Shown: in pieces, positions 1 to 8,966 of the stretch
Position numbering within the stretch: the stretch's first letter is position 1
Layout of the letters: each line of letters begins with the position of its first letter
Assembly (NCBI GenBank): GCA_036940085.1
Contig: JALLBK010000038.1
Coordinates: forward strand, 1-47,243
Direction of reading: 5' to 3'
DNA: 47,243 bases
From: Discostella pseudostelligera
Taxonomy: Eukaryota > Bacillariophyta > Thalassiosirophyceae > Thalassiosirales > Thalassiosiraceae
Translations under genes and position numbers: made by a program
The notes under the pieces: generated by a model
Databases searched by the model: none
Told to the model about the DNA's origin: nothing
What the model saw: only the letters and a program-made list of their open reading frames with translations

Positions 1-1178
1 CCCTTCTTCTTCTCCTTCTTCCTCTCCCAGACCGAGATGGCGGTCATGATGCTCATGACAAATGAAGTGTCGATGAGCGGAGAAGAGGAATAATGAGCTC
101 GATGGTGATGGAGAATGGAGAGTGATGGATGGGTGCGATGCTTGATGGAGAGATGAGAGATGAGAGGACGAGTGTGATGTGGTGGTGCAGAGTGACATCA
201 AAGATCTCCCAACATGTTTTCTTGGAAGGAATTGGTAGGCGTTTCTTGTCGATCCTGTCGAACACCCCCTCCTTCTTTCTTCTTTTTGGAGTACCAGTTC
301 CCATGCTTTCTCTAGTTCGTGCCAAAAGTCCCCTCCTTCTTTCTTCTCATTTGGATAGGTGTTCCTCACATAAGAAAAGAGCGGGCTAAAATTTGAAATT
401 TTGACAAGGCATTCTCAACTGCCACAAGAGCCCTCTCATCCATTCAAGAAAGGGCAGTGGCGCGCAGAGTGTTGGGAAAGAGGAAGCAGGTTCTCACAAA
501 CTACACGGCATGTCAGTGTTTTGCCATCGTGACAATGGACACCGATGCCACCTCCCCTCCTACCATCGCCAGTGTGCCGCCTCCCCCTCTCGCGGCACTC
601 CTTCCTGGCGATTCTCTCCCCTCCAGCTCGTCACCGTCGCCGTTGCATTCGCCACACAACAATAATAGATGGGGGGAATTCGCCCGTTAATGTCACCGTC
701 GACGGGTTTGTCGCCATCGCCCCGTCGACGCTTGATGCATCGTTGTCGTTGATCACCCGTCGAGGTCGCCGTCATCGTTTATTTACAAGCAAAAATTACA
801 GGGAGCGATGCAACAATCAATTCTAAAAGAGAGGGGGGGGGGGAACTGGGGGGAATGCTATTATCATTTTTATTTTTCGCTACAATGAAGATGGCGATGA
901 CCGACGCTGCCATCCTCATCGCCCTTCAATGCCAACGTCGTCTTCATCCGTCATCATCGTTGCCGTCGGTGTTGACGCCAACCGTCGCCGTCACCCATCG
1001 ATTTTGCCCTCGTCATCGTTGTCCTCTCCATCATTTTTACCCGTCGATGTTGCTATGTCTTTAATAAAGTACTAGGGGGGAATGTATCCAGGCTCTTGGA
1101 TTGGTGACAGAGTTTGATGACGATCAACAACAAAATATCATAGTGCCGGCATCATAGAGGGTAATATTAGTTGGCACC
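1..1178. other. low-complexity region without a secure gene
   Basis: No gene can be supported here. The stretch is rich in GAT/CGT-type trinucleotide words. It contains a direct repeat of CCCCTCCTTCTTTCTTCT near 266-285 and 327-345, an 11-base G run at 833-843, and three further GGGGGGAAT words near 673, 846 and 1075. Short reading frames exist on both strands but none has a recognisable domain or convincing splice continuation. It may be decayed or repeat-derived DNA. Confidence 0.5.
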
Positions 1179-1194
1179 ATGTGGCACCGCCGAC

Positions 1195-1222
1195 GGACAG
1201 ACAAGAAGTCATTTTTCCCGCC
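1195..1222. promoter_or_regulatory. putative promoter motifs of the first gene
   Basis: GGACAGAC lies at 1195-1202 and TTCCCGCC at 1215-1222. Both words recur in the spaces upstream of other genes in the window. Their presence here argues that translation of the first gene starts at the ATG at 1332 rather than at the in-frame ATG at 1179. This is inference from motif recurrence. Confidence 0.35.
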
Positions 1223-1331
1223 AAATCTAGTGCCGAATGGAGAGCAAAAGCACAACTTGTGCTTGTGGTTGTGGCACAAGGGAAATGGCAAATGGCGGAC
1301 TTGGACGACACACAATTCCATCCAAACCAAA

Positions 1332-2625
1332 ATGACAAAAGGCAGTGATAGTTCCAATAATGGGGGATGGTACACACGCAATGAGCGCAAACGTCGTTTG
1401 CCGATGGAGCGAGTTGCCGATGGAGGGGGCGGCGGCATGCGGAGTATGAGTAGTAGCCCATCGACATCGAATGGCATCGGAAAGGCAATGTCAATGTCAC
1501 TCGTCAACGTCGACGTCGAGGAGGATTTGGCCAAGAAGTCATCACCTCCCGTAGATGTCCACTCCATTCCATCATTGTCATTGCCATCCTCTTCAGCCAT
1601 ACCTGCCTCCCTAGCGCCATACCTCGGATGGACGAAATTATCATCATCGGCATCGTGTCGTCGACGACGCATGCAACAACGACGAAAAGGGCTGCAAAGG
1701 GCAAGGAGAATGATGGCACTTTCTGACCTGGAAGATGAAGAAGAGGATGGGTATCGAATGGTTAATGGGCGTGCTATTGTGAGTTGTTGATGCGCTTGTA
1801 GTTTGTATCAATGCTTTGCTTCTGCTGCATTTCCTTACAATCACTGTTCATTTTATTACGGTGTGAACAATATACCCACAACGTACCTCTCTCCAGTTCT
1901 TCGTCCATGATCCCCTACTTGACAAGAATAATGAAAATGATGTTCCCGACGGAAATGATGAGGATGAAGAGGGAAATGAATGCAATAAGATATGGTTCCA
2001 GGGCAGATTCTTTCCATCAGCAGTATCGGATGGTCAAATTATTGAAGCCAACAACATCATGAACAATCACCACAATACCCCTGTCAACAATTGCATAGAC
2101 TCATGGGGAATATTGGCTGAGACGGGCGCAAATGATGTAGACGACTGTTTACTCTGTCCTGATGGAGGATATCGCATTCTAGACTTGACTTTTCTTCGAC
2201 GAGCTGGAAATGGAAAGGGTGTATCGGTGAAGGAAAAGTATCGACGTCGATGGACAGCGCGGGATCTTGTCTGGACGGGTGGGAATATGATGGCACTTAC
2301 TACTGAGGATTATTCGCTCCCGCTGCCTTCGTCGATGTCAATGTCGAAGAAGAAGAAAAACAATAGCGGCAGTGCAGATCATGATCAAGCGCCATTTGTG
2401 AACTTCGAACCATGCAAGCTAGTCGAAGGCAAACCCGCGATTGAATTAGCGGCGAAATATTTCCCTCTATTGGTTCGACGGTTGCAAGTACGTGACATGA
2501 TAGAGGATGGTATTGGCAGCGGTGGTAGATTGGAGGATGTCATGGTCCTCATTGGAAATATGCAGGTGTCAGCGCCGGCATCATTTGTGGCAGCGACGTC
2601 AGCGGTTGGCGACGACGACTTCTAA
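1332..2625 (+). CDS. hypothetical protein, two exons
   Basis: I do not recognise this protein. Two exons join in phase 0: the first ends at 1778, then a 118-base GT-AG intron (1779-1896: GTGAGT donor, CTCCAG acceptor), then 1897-2625. Frame is open across the junction, which supports a real gene. With the start at 1332 the product is about 391 residues; an in-frame ATG at 1179 would add 51, but that segment contains recurring promoter words. The N-terminal half is Ser/Arg-rich with an acidic patch (DLEDEEED) just before the junction and another (DEDEEG) after it. The C-terminal half is more ordinary, with Trp-containing segments (KIWFQGRF, RWTARDLVW) and a late helix-like region. No signal peptide or membrane segment is evident. 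It is followed 164 bases later by the convergent EMC1 gene. Confidence 0.6.
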
Positions 2626-2789
2626 TAGATTCGATGAGTAGAATGCTGTCTCTGCTCGAGCTAAGTAGATGCCATACTTCTGAAATGGTATCACACCGCT
2701 GAGCGATGCACACTACAAATTATTTAGATCAAATGCGTTAGCACGTATTGTATAAATTAGGTAGCAATCTAACTATACTGCTGCGGAGA

Positions 2790-5700
2790 TCAAGCCCAAA
2801 TTGTTGAGACCACCTTCTTTTTGTTCATCCATTGGATTACATTCAGTAAAACAATAAGTCCAACCAGCACCACTGTGAGCATTCCACGGTTGAAGTCGTC
2901 AGGTAAAAGATCAAATCCCTTCGAGGGGGCAAGCCTTGTGAAAAATATATCTGGACCACCGAATGCCAAAACTAATGACTGAGACTCCACATTGGCAGAT
3001 GCAGACGCAATTGATTTTACAGATGCCACCTCATGGACATGCGACGGAGTGCGTAATGGCGAGATAGGCAAGAGTGGTTCATAACGAAGGAGTCCTTCCA
3101 TTTTTTCGCTTTCTTTCAGTGCTCCACTCGGTCTGCGCGGATCTAGCAACCTCCTATCAATGAAAATCACTTGATCATTGGCCGTTGCAAATAGAAATTG
3201 CTTCGAGCTGATTCCGGCCCTGGTTGTGGTAGCACCCAATGCTGTAACTGCCTTGGATAATCCAAATGTTTTGCTCAAGACTATTGGTTTCGCCGACTCT
3301 AGGCTTGAGAATGTAATCTCCTGTTCTGGCGATGAGAAGGCAGTGATGCCATTTTTATCGATCATGCCCTCGTGTAGAGTAATGACCCCGACGTCGGTTC
3401 GGCGTGTTCTTTGGTTGAAAAAAGTGTAAACGATCCAATTTTCACTAATGACCACTGGAACTCGAGTGGTTGTCACGCCGTCTTCGATGTCTGAATCGAG
3501 AGCATGTGCATGAGATACACGATGGAGAATCTGCCCAGACACCGAGTCGACGAGCGAGATAAACAACGACGGAGTTGCAATAGGTGATTTTGGTGGAGGC
3601 GAAGTTGTATCCACTCCAGGTTTAGTTGCACCCAGAGGCTTGCGCTTTTGTCCGAATGTTGTGCTGCTGTCCTGGCCACCAGCGAGCACGTTGTAAAACC
3701 CATCGCCAGTTTCGTCCCCTCCCTCTACCACAGGAGCGACACTGGATAGGAAAGCCTTGGTAGCCTCAGTTACGACCACCATGATGTGAGGATTCAAATA
3801 CTTGAGCAGCAATGCATCATCTCCGAGTACGGTGGATGGCGATTGAATGACTTCTCCCCGACGAGGGTATGCCACATTCACAATTTGTTCCTGAGACGGG
3901 TCGAATATGGTAGTTCCGACAGTAATGAGCTCAAACGGATTCGAGCCGGGCAATAGCTCTGCGCCGAGTTTCCTCGATACTCGAAGGGCACGTAACTTCC
4001 CAGATGTTTTATCAATTGTGTGCACGAATAGTCCGTCGGCGACCGACATTGCCTCCTCGACGGTGGTTAATGCTCGAGCACTGTCGGGAACGACACTGAC
4101 AGAATCATCCGAGTGGATGAGCAATGCCACTTGACGGCAGCTTCTGACATCATGAGGATGGTGCGTGAGAGTTCGCAATGGAACAATCTGCATAACGTAC
4201 GACGATACTGAGACGACCTCATCGGAAAAGATCCTGCCACTTATCCCATCGAAGCACTTCCATTCCAAAATTGATGATGAGCCGTCACTTCCTCCCCCTC
4301 CAGCCACATAGCTCAATGCCAACATTTCATGATCATGAACACCACCATTCCCATGTGGATCATTCAAAGTCACAAACTGACCCCCGTGAACCAACTTATG
4401 CCACGATGCGCGAGGGTGTAAGTTCATCGACCAAGCTATGCGTCCCTTATTGGCTGTATCTAACGCCATGACTCGATGCAACCTCTCCGATAGCAGTACC
4501 GAAATTTTGGCAAATCCAAAAGCAGCAGCACGCTCGGCCTTCTTCTCGTCGGATAGCAGCGCCAATGAGGCAAGCGAGGAGAGAGCGCCTCCACTAAAAA
4601 CAAAACTTTTCATGGATTGCAGTTGGGATCGAATACGGTTGGAAAATCTCAGATCGAGTAATGCCTTTTCTTCCTCATCATCGGCATAGAGAATGCCATT
4701 CAATGGAGTGGCATGAGCCTCATCCAAGAAGATTGCAGAGGTGATAGATCCTAAGCCTTCCTCCGAAGACCAAAGTTGCATTGCGCTTGACTCTTTCATA
4801 TCATCATCCATTTCATAATGGACAGCTGTCGTCAACCCTCCAAGTGCGGTGAACACCACCGTCATTCCATTTTTGGAGCATTCGACTAAATGTGCTCCCC
4901 GCACAAGTCCTTCGGGGGAGTGAACCTTCCCACCACCTGATTTAGGAACAATGACTACTTTGCCATCCTCATTCGGTGTCCAAGTCTTTCGTTCATGTAA
5001 TTCCTTTGCTTTCAACCGAAATGACGATGCGATCATAGTGTGTTCTTTGTCATCAATAGATGCAGCAATGACCGTTCCCATGTCCGCACAGTAGGCAAGC
5101 GCATCCTGATGAATTTCCTCGTCTCGTTTCCCTGGGCCATGTACGCGATGCAATGCATTGTACCCACCATCATCACCATCGGCGGCGCTACTAGTCGACA
5201 ATCCACCGTTCAACAAGAACGAACTCTCCAACCTACGTGGTAATGTTGGATACCGATCATCCATCCCCGCCACTCGAATTGTATGGTAGTCACCACCCGC
5301 AGCACTACTGGAAGTAGCATCGACGCGAATAGAATCAATACTTCGCCAATAAGGATGCAAGGCATCAATTCCAACAATCTGACCAGTCTTCATTTGACAT
5401 GCCGGCATTTCAATATTCGCCAGGAGGAGTTGTTGTTTCGTTGATGATATAGCCAGTAGCGACAGGGTAGTATCGGTGGTAGAACGATGGTGGACTAACT
5501 GTAACGAGGATAGGAGTAATGGTGTAGATCCTACAGCGGATAATGACCCAACGCCCACTGATGCCGTCGTCGTGAGTGGTAATGCGCGATCAATACGATA
5601 GACTGCCATCCTGCCACTCGGATCTTTTGTAAGCACCACTTCAATAACTGCCATGGAGGTAATTGTAGAAATATCTTGTCGTGTACCGTCGGAGGTGGAC

Positions 5701-6608
5701 CAACCAACCCATAGGGCGATACGATTCCCATCACTGTGTTCCATGTGATGCATGTCTATGATGCGTGCCCGAGGACTGCTACTAGTACTCCCGCTGTTCC
5801 TTCCATTCGATTTTGGTGCTCGCACTCCCGCCTTCTCCAGTAGGTTCTTAGCTGATAATACCATGGATGTACCCGATGAGGAGGAGGATTTTACAGTCCC
5901 CTCCTCTTTGATAGGATGACCCCCCGTAATATCCAGTAAAAGTAGCAATTCGTCATCATCAACTACCCCACCTGTCTTCGCGTTCCCCGAAGAAGGAGTA
6001 GCGGTAGTGAGAACCGTGCCAATGACCAATGTGCCATCGAGCAACCGCGGCACACTATCCGAAAAGTGCAATCGATTGCTATTATTTGTATCATCATTGC
6101 TGGATAAAATATCAACATCTAGTAGCAATGCACCTGACGCGGGAGACCATTTGCGAAGTATGCCCGAGTTGTCCAAGGAGAAGATAGATGATTTCTGTTG
6201 TTGTTGCTGAGATGATTGCATAGGCGTTACCAACGTCGCATGCCGGGGGACGAATCCACCATAATTATCATGTATGGTATCATAATCACCACCACATGCA
6301 TTGACCCTCCAAAGGACCGCTCCAGTAGTAACATTCCGTCCAGCAATGGAACAATGTCGATCATAATAGTGCCTAATACTGCTGCCAATAGAATCATTCT
6401 CCAGGTCGATAATGGCACCAGGATATTCATTGCTCTGACTGGTTACCCATACTTTGTCCACAGTTGCCGCATATCGTACCCCGACATCGCCATGACCAGC
6501 AGATTTTAATACAAAGTCTGTCAAGCCTGCCTCGTCAGCATGGAGTGCGTTGACGATGGCAGAGGTGGAGAGTAGTAGGAGGCAGAGAAGACGGGGTAAG
6601 AGCCGCAT
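2790..6608 (-). CDS. EMC1: ER membrane protein complex subunit 1
   Basis: EMC1 is the large lumenal and membrane-anchored subunit of the ER membrane protein complex, which inserts and stabilises transmembrane helices of client proteins. The frame is a single uninterrupted 1272-codon exon. Residues 1-21 form a signal peptide (MRLLPRLLCLLLLSTSAIVNA). The long middle reads as the PQQ/WD-like beta-propeller typical of the family. The C-terminal DUF1620-type region ends with the family hallmark FDLLPDDFN followed by one transmembrane helix (about residues 1244-1262) and a short basic cytosolic tail (NKKK). It is longer than animal EMC1 (about 990 residues) because of low-complexity Ser/Thr/Gly/Asp insertions in the propeller. 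The start is the first ATG before the signal peptide; 38 bases upstream lies a CCAAATC repeat that is also found before the STE24 gene. Confidence 0.9.
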   Translation of the reverse strand: MRLLPRLLCLLLLSTSAIVNALHADEAGLTDFVLKSAGHGDVGVRYAATVDKVWVTSQSNEYPGAIIDLENDSIGSSIRHYYDRHCSIAGRNVTTGAVLWRVNACGGDYDTIHDNYGGFVPRHATLVTPMQSSQQQQQKSSIFSLDNSGILRKWSPASGALLLDVDILSSNDDTNNSNRLHFSDSVPRLLDGTLVIGTVLTTATPSSGNAKTGGVVDDDELLLLLDITGGHPIKEEGTVKSSSSSGTSMVLSAKNLLEKAGVRAPKSNGRNSGSTSSSPRARIIDMHHMEHSDGNRIALWVGWSTSDGTRQDISTITSMAVIEVVLTKDPSGRMAVYRIDRALPLTTTASVGVGSLSAVGSTPLLLSSLQLVHHRSTTDTTLSLLAISSTKQQLLLANIEMPACQMKTGQIVGIDALHPYWRSIDSIRVDATSSSAAGGDYHTIRVAGMDDRYPTLPRRLESSFLLNGGLSTSSAADGDDGGYNALHRVHGPGKRDEEIHQDALAYCADMGTVIAASIDDKEHTMIASSFRLKAKELHERKTWTPNEDGKVVIVPKSGGGKVHSPEGLVRGAHLVECSKNGMTVVFTALGGLTTAVHYEMDDDMKESSAMQLWSSEEGLGSITSAIFLDEAHATPLNGILYADDEEEKALLDLRFSNRIRSQLQSMKSFVFSGGALSSLASLALLSDEKKAERAAAFGFAKISVLLSERLHRVMALDTANKGRIAWSMNLHPRASWHKLVHGGQFVTLNDPHGNGGVHDHEMLALSYVAGGGGSDGSSSILEWKCFDGISGRIFSDEVVSVSSYVMQIVPLRTLTHHPHDVRSCRQVALLIHSDDSVSVVPDSARALTTVEEAMSVADGLFVHTIDKTSGKLRALRVSRKLGAELLPGSNPFELITVGTTIFDPSQEQIVNVAYPRRGEVIQSPSTVLGDDALLLKYLNPHIMVVVTEATKAFLSSVAPVVEGGDETGDGFYNVLAGGQDSSTTFGQKRKPLGATKPGVDTTSPPPKSPIATPSLFISLVDSVSGQILHRVSHAHALDSDIEDGVTTTRVPVVISENWIVYTFFNQRTRRTDVGVITLHEGMIDKNGITAFSSPEQEITFSSLESAKPIVLSKTFGLSKAVTALGATTTRAGISSKQFLFATANDQVIFIDRRLLDPRRPSGALKESEKMEGLLRYEPLLPISPLRTPSHVHEVASVKSIASASANVESQSLVLAFGGPDIFFTRLAPSKGFDLLPDDFNRGMLTVVLVGLIVLLNVIQWMNKKKVVSTIWA

Positions 6609-6901
6609 GGTCGCTGTTACTCCTGGTACTAATATCTTGGGCGGCGGATTTGGATTTGGATTTGGATTTGGCGGCGGAAATTAGTTCCGTCGATGGACAG
6701 ACTCACACGGGGAGGGAGAGTAAGTACCACTGTTCGATGGACAGACTGATTGATTGGGTGAGTCACCGTCCCGTCCAAGGACAGACTGAAACGTTGTTGT
6801 TAAGTATCTTTTTCATTTTGAAATTTAATTTTAAATTACCATAAGTATCTTTTTCAATTTCAAATTTTAATTTCCAGATTTCGTAAGTATCTTCAGATAG
6901 A
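6609..6901. promoter_or_regulatory. divergent promoter region EMC1 / OXA1
   Basis: The 293 bases between the two start codons hold three repeat families. There is a perfect GGATTT tandem at 6646-6671 (reading CCAAATCC toward EMC1). GGACAGAC occurs three times (6695-6702, 6739-6746, 6779-6786) at 40-44 base spacing. TAAGTATCTTTTT occurs twice (6801-6813, 6842-6854), with a shorter TAAGTATCTTC just before the OXA1 start. The same words recur upstream of other genes in the window. Confidence 0.5.
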
Positions 6902-8830
6902 ATGTCCGTAACGACCCGAAAAGCTAAAAGTGGAAAAAAAATTTGCATGGTCAATATCGTAATCGTGATGAGCATGATGAACCATGGCGGCCGCCATCCG
7001 ACGCTGATGATGCAGCTCCAGCTCCAGCTCCAACGACAGCATCAGCCATCATTCCCCAACTGTATACGAAGAAGAGGCTTCGTGTCGTTGATTGCAGCCC
7101 ACGGGGGAGAAGTCCTTGGTAGCTGCGTCCAGACTCGGCGGCGGTCGAACGGTGCCTCTGCTTCTGCCTCTGCAGCCTACGCCTCCGCCGCCGCCGCCGA
7201 CTGTACCAGTAGTACAAGCTGTGTCCACATCAACCATGCTATCTTCCTTCCTGTTTCATTATCTCCCAGAGGGCATAGTCTTTATATGCATCATCGTCAA
7301 CGTCTTTGGTCTTCGTCGTGTCTCGCTTCATCAGTTTCGCCAAACGATGATGCAACCCAACGGCACTTCTTCTCCACCTCTACACCATCAATATCATCAC
7401 CCACAACATCAACACCACCCACAACCCTCACCGAACAGATCGCATCATTCCTTCCACCAACACCCGACTTCCTATCCAACGTAACGTTCTGGGGTGGCAC
7501 CGGCCTCCTCCTAACCACCTTTCACAATCATCTCCATCTTCCATACTGGGCATGCATCTCCCTCACCAACATTTGCGTCCGTTCTGCCATGATTCCCATC
7601 TCCATCCGGGGTGCACAAGCCCAAGTAAAGCTATCGTCAGTATCACCAGAATTACAATACTTGATTACTAGTTTTACCAATGATATGAAGACATTAAATG
7701 CTGCTGGACGATTTGGTTCCGAGGGCAGTCTGGTTAAAAAACAAGTATTGGCAGCCAAACCACGCTTAGTCCGACAAACATTATCCACAATGCGAGGACT
7801 ACTGACTATGAAACATGTGAATTTATTCGATATCTTCAAGAGTCCACTATTGCAAATTCCCTTCTTTGTTTATTTTGCATCGGATTTGCGTCGAATAATT
7901 GAGGGATCGAATCCAACATTGGCACAGAATTTAGTAGAGTCATCCTTCTTTTGGATATCCGATTTGACCGAGCCAGATCCATGGTATGGATTACCAATAT
8001 TTACGGGATTATTATTATATATGAATGTGGAAATTGCCGTGGGGAAACAGTCTCTGGGTGGAGAGGCTAGTTCCAGAAGCAATATGGCAATATTATTAAA
8101 AGATGGGTTTCAATCCTTGGCGATTTTCATGCCATGCTTCATGTCGCAACAACCCAGTGGGGTTCAGTTGTACTTGGCGACTAGTATGATATTTACATTA
8201 TTACAATCGAGGGCAATGCGGAATGATACCATCCGACAAGCTATTGGATTGCCATCGATCCATGTAAAGCCACGGAGCATGTCCGATTCGGAAATTGTGA
8301 AGGATTTCCTAGCCAAGATGGCAGAACGACAGGCGGCAAAAGCAAAGGGAGGATATGTCTTGGGAGAGGGGGTACATGTCACGGGTGCGAATATTAGTGT
8401 GCCACGGTTTGGAATGAAACGACGTAGTAGTATCGTTGTTGAGAAGGACGAGCATGAGATAGAGATTAAGGACGCGCGCTTCGTGGAGATACAGATGCCT
8501 GAATATACACTCCGTTCGCCACTCCTCGTGCAACCGGAAATGTTCCAATCGGCAACTCCGGTTCCCTTCCAACCAGGTTTTGTACCCGGAGTATTTCGCC
8601 ACTCCACCCATGAGAAAGTGATGGAAGCACCCGTAGCAAACGTTATGCCAGAAATACCGCTCAGTGTAATGGAGGCGGCCAATCGGGGTGAGAAGCTGAA
8701 GGAACCGGTGATAATGGCACCAAGGGAGGCACTAATTCGGTTGCAAGAGGAAAATATGAGTAGGAAAGACAGGCCGATTGACGCAGAAAAGTTGAAGTCG
8801 AAATGGAATCGAAGGAAAGGAAAGAGATAG
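6902..8830 (+). CDS. OXA1/YidC-family membrane protein insertase (probably mitochondrial)
   Basis: OXA1/YidC/Alb3 proteins insert membrane proteins, in mitochondria chiefly newly made inner-membrane subunits. The single-exon frame gives 642 residues from the ATG at 6902; an ATG at 6968 is an equally plausible start. The N-terminal 170 residues are poorly conserved, with a Gln/Leu repeat and basic patches (IRRRGF), as expected for an organelle-targeting region. The conserved domain covers roughly residues 185-465. It opens with hydrophobic helices around FWGGTGLLL and YWACISLTN, then an amphipathic region ending in the FKSPLLQIPFFVYF segment, and finishes with two more helices and the PSGVQLYLATS element typical of the family. 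The tail of about 175 residues is basic (ends KWNRRKGKR), like the ribosome-binding tail of mitochondrial Oxa1. COX18 or plastid Alb3 are alternatives; the family is secure, the compartment is inferred. Confidence 0.85.
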   Translation: MSVTTRKAKSGKKICMVNIVIVMSMMNHGGRHPTLMMQLQLQLQRQHQPSFPNCIRRRGFVSLIAAHGGEVLGSCVQTRRRSNGASASASAAYASAAAADCTSSTSCVHINHAIFLPVSLSPRGHSLYMHHRQRLWSSSCLASSVSPNDDATQRHFFSTSTPSISSPTTSTPPTTLTEQIASFLPPTPDFLSNVTFWGGTGLLLTTFHNHLHLPYWACISLTNICVRSAMIPISIRGAQAQVKLSSVSPELQYLITSFTNDMKTLNAAGRFGSEGSLVKKQVLAAKPRLVRQTLSTMRGLLTMKHVNLFDIFKSPLLQIPFFVYFASDLRRIIEGSNPTLAQNLVESSFFWISDLTEPDPWYGLPIFTGLLLYMNVEIAVGKQSLGGEASSRSNMAILLKDGFQSLAIFMPCFMSQQPSGVQLYLATSMIFTLLQSRAMRNDTIRQAIGLPSIHVKPRSMSDSEIVKDFLAKMAERQAAKAKGGYVLGEGVHVTGANISVPRFGMKRRSSIVVEKDEHEIEIKDARFVEIQMPEYTLRSPLLVQPEMFQSATPVPFQPGFVPGVFRHSTHEKVMEAPVANVMPEIPLSVMEAANRGEKLKEPVIMAPREALIRLQEENMSRKDRPIDAEKLKSKWNRRKGKR

Positions 8831-8966
8831 ACTTGACTTCTTAAACTGAGTTTGAATTAAGTATAAGACATTGCTGTCAATTGCAATTATGAATATGAAT
8901 ATCGCGTCCATAATCATTGAAATATCCGAGTATTCCTCGAGATGGTCAATATGTCATAACTGAATG

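Noticed and set aside
1124..1672. 182-codon minus-strand frame
   Set aside because: Antisense to the first orphan gene's exon, which has a supported intron; no domain or splice support on the minus strand.
7092..7484. 130-codon plus-strand frame with Pro and His runs
   Set aside because: Alternate-frame shadow of the low-complexity N terminus of the OXA1-type gene.
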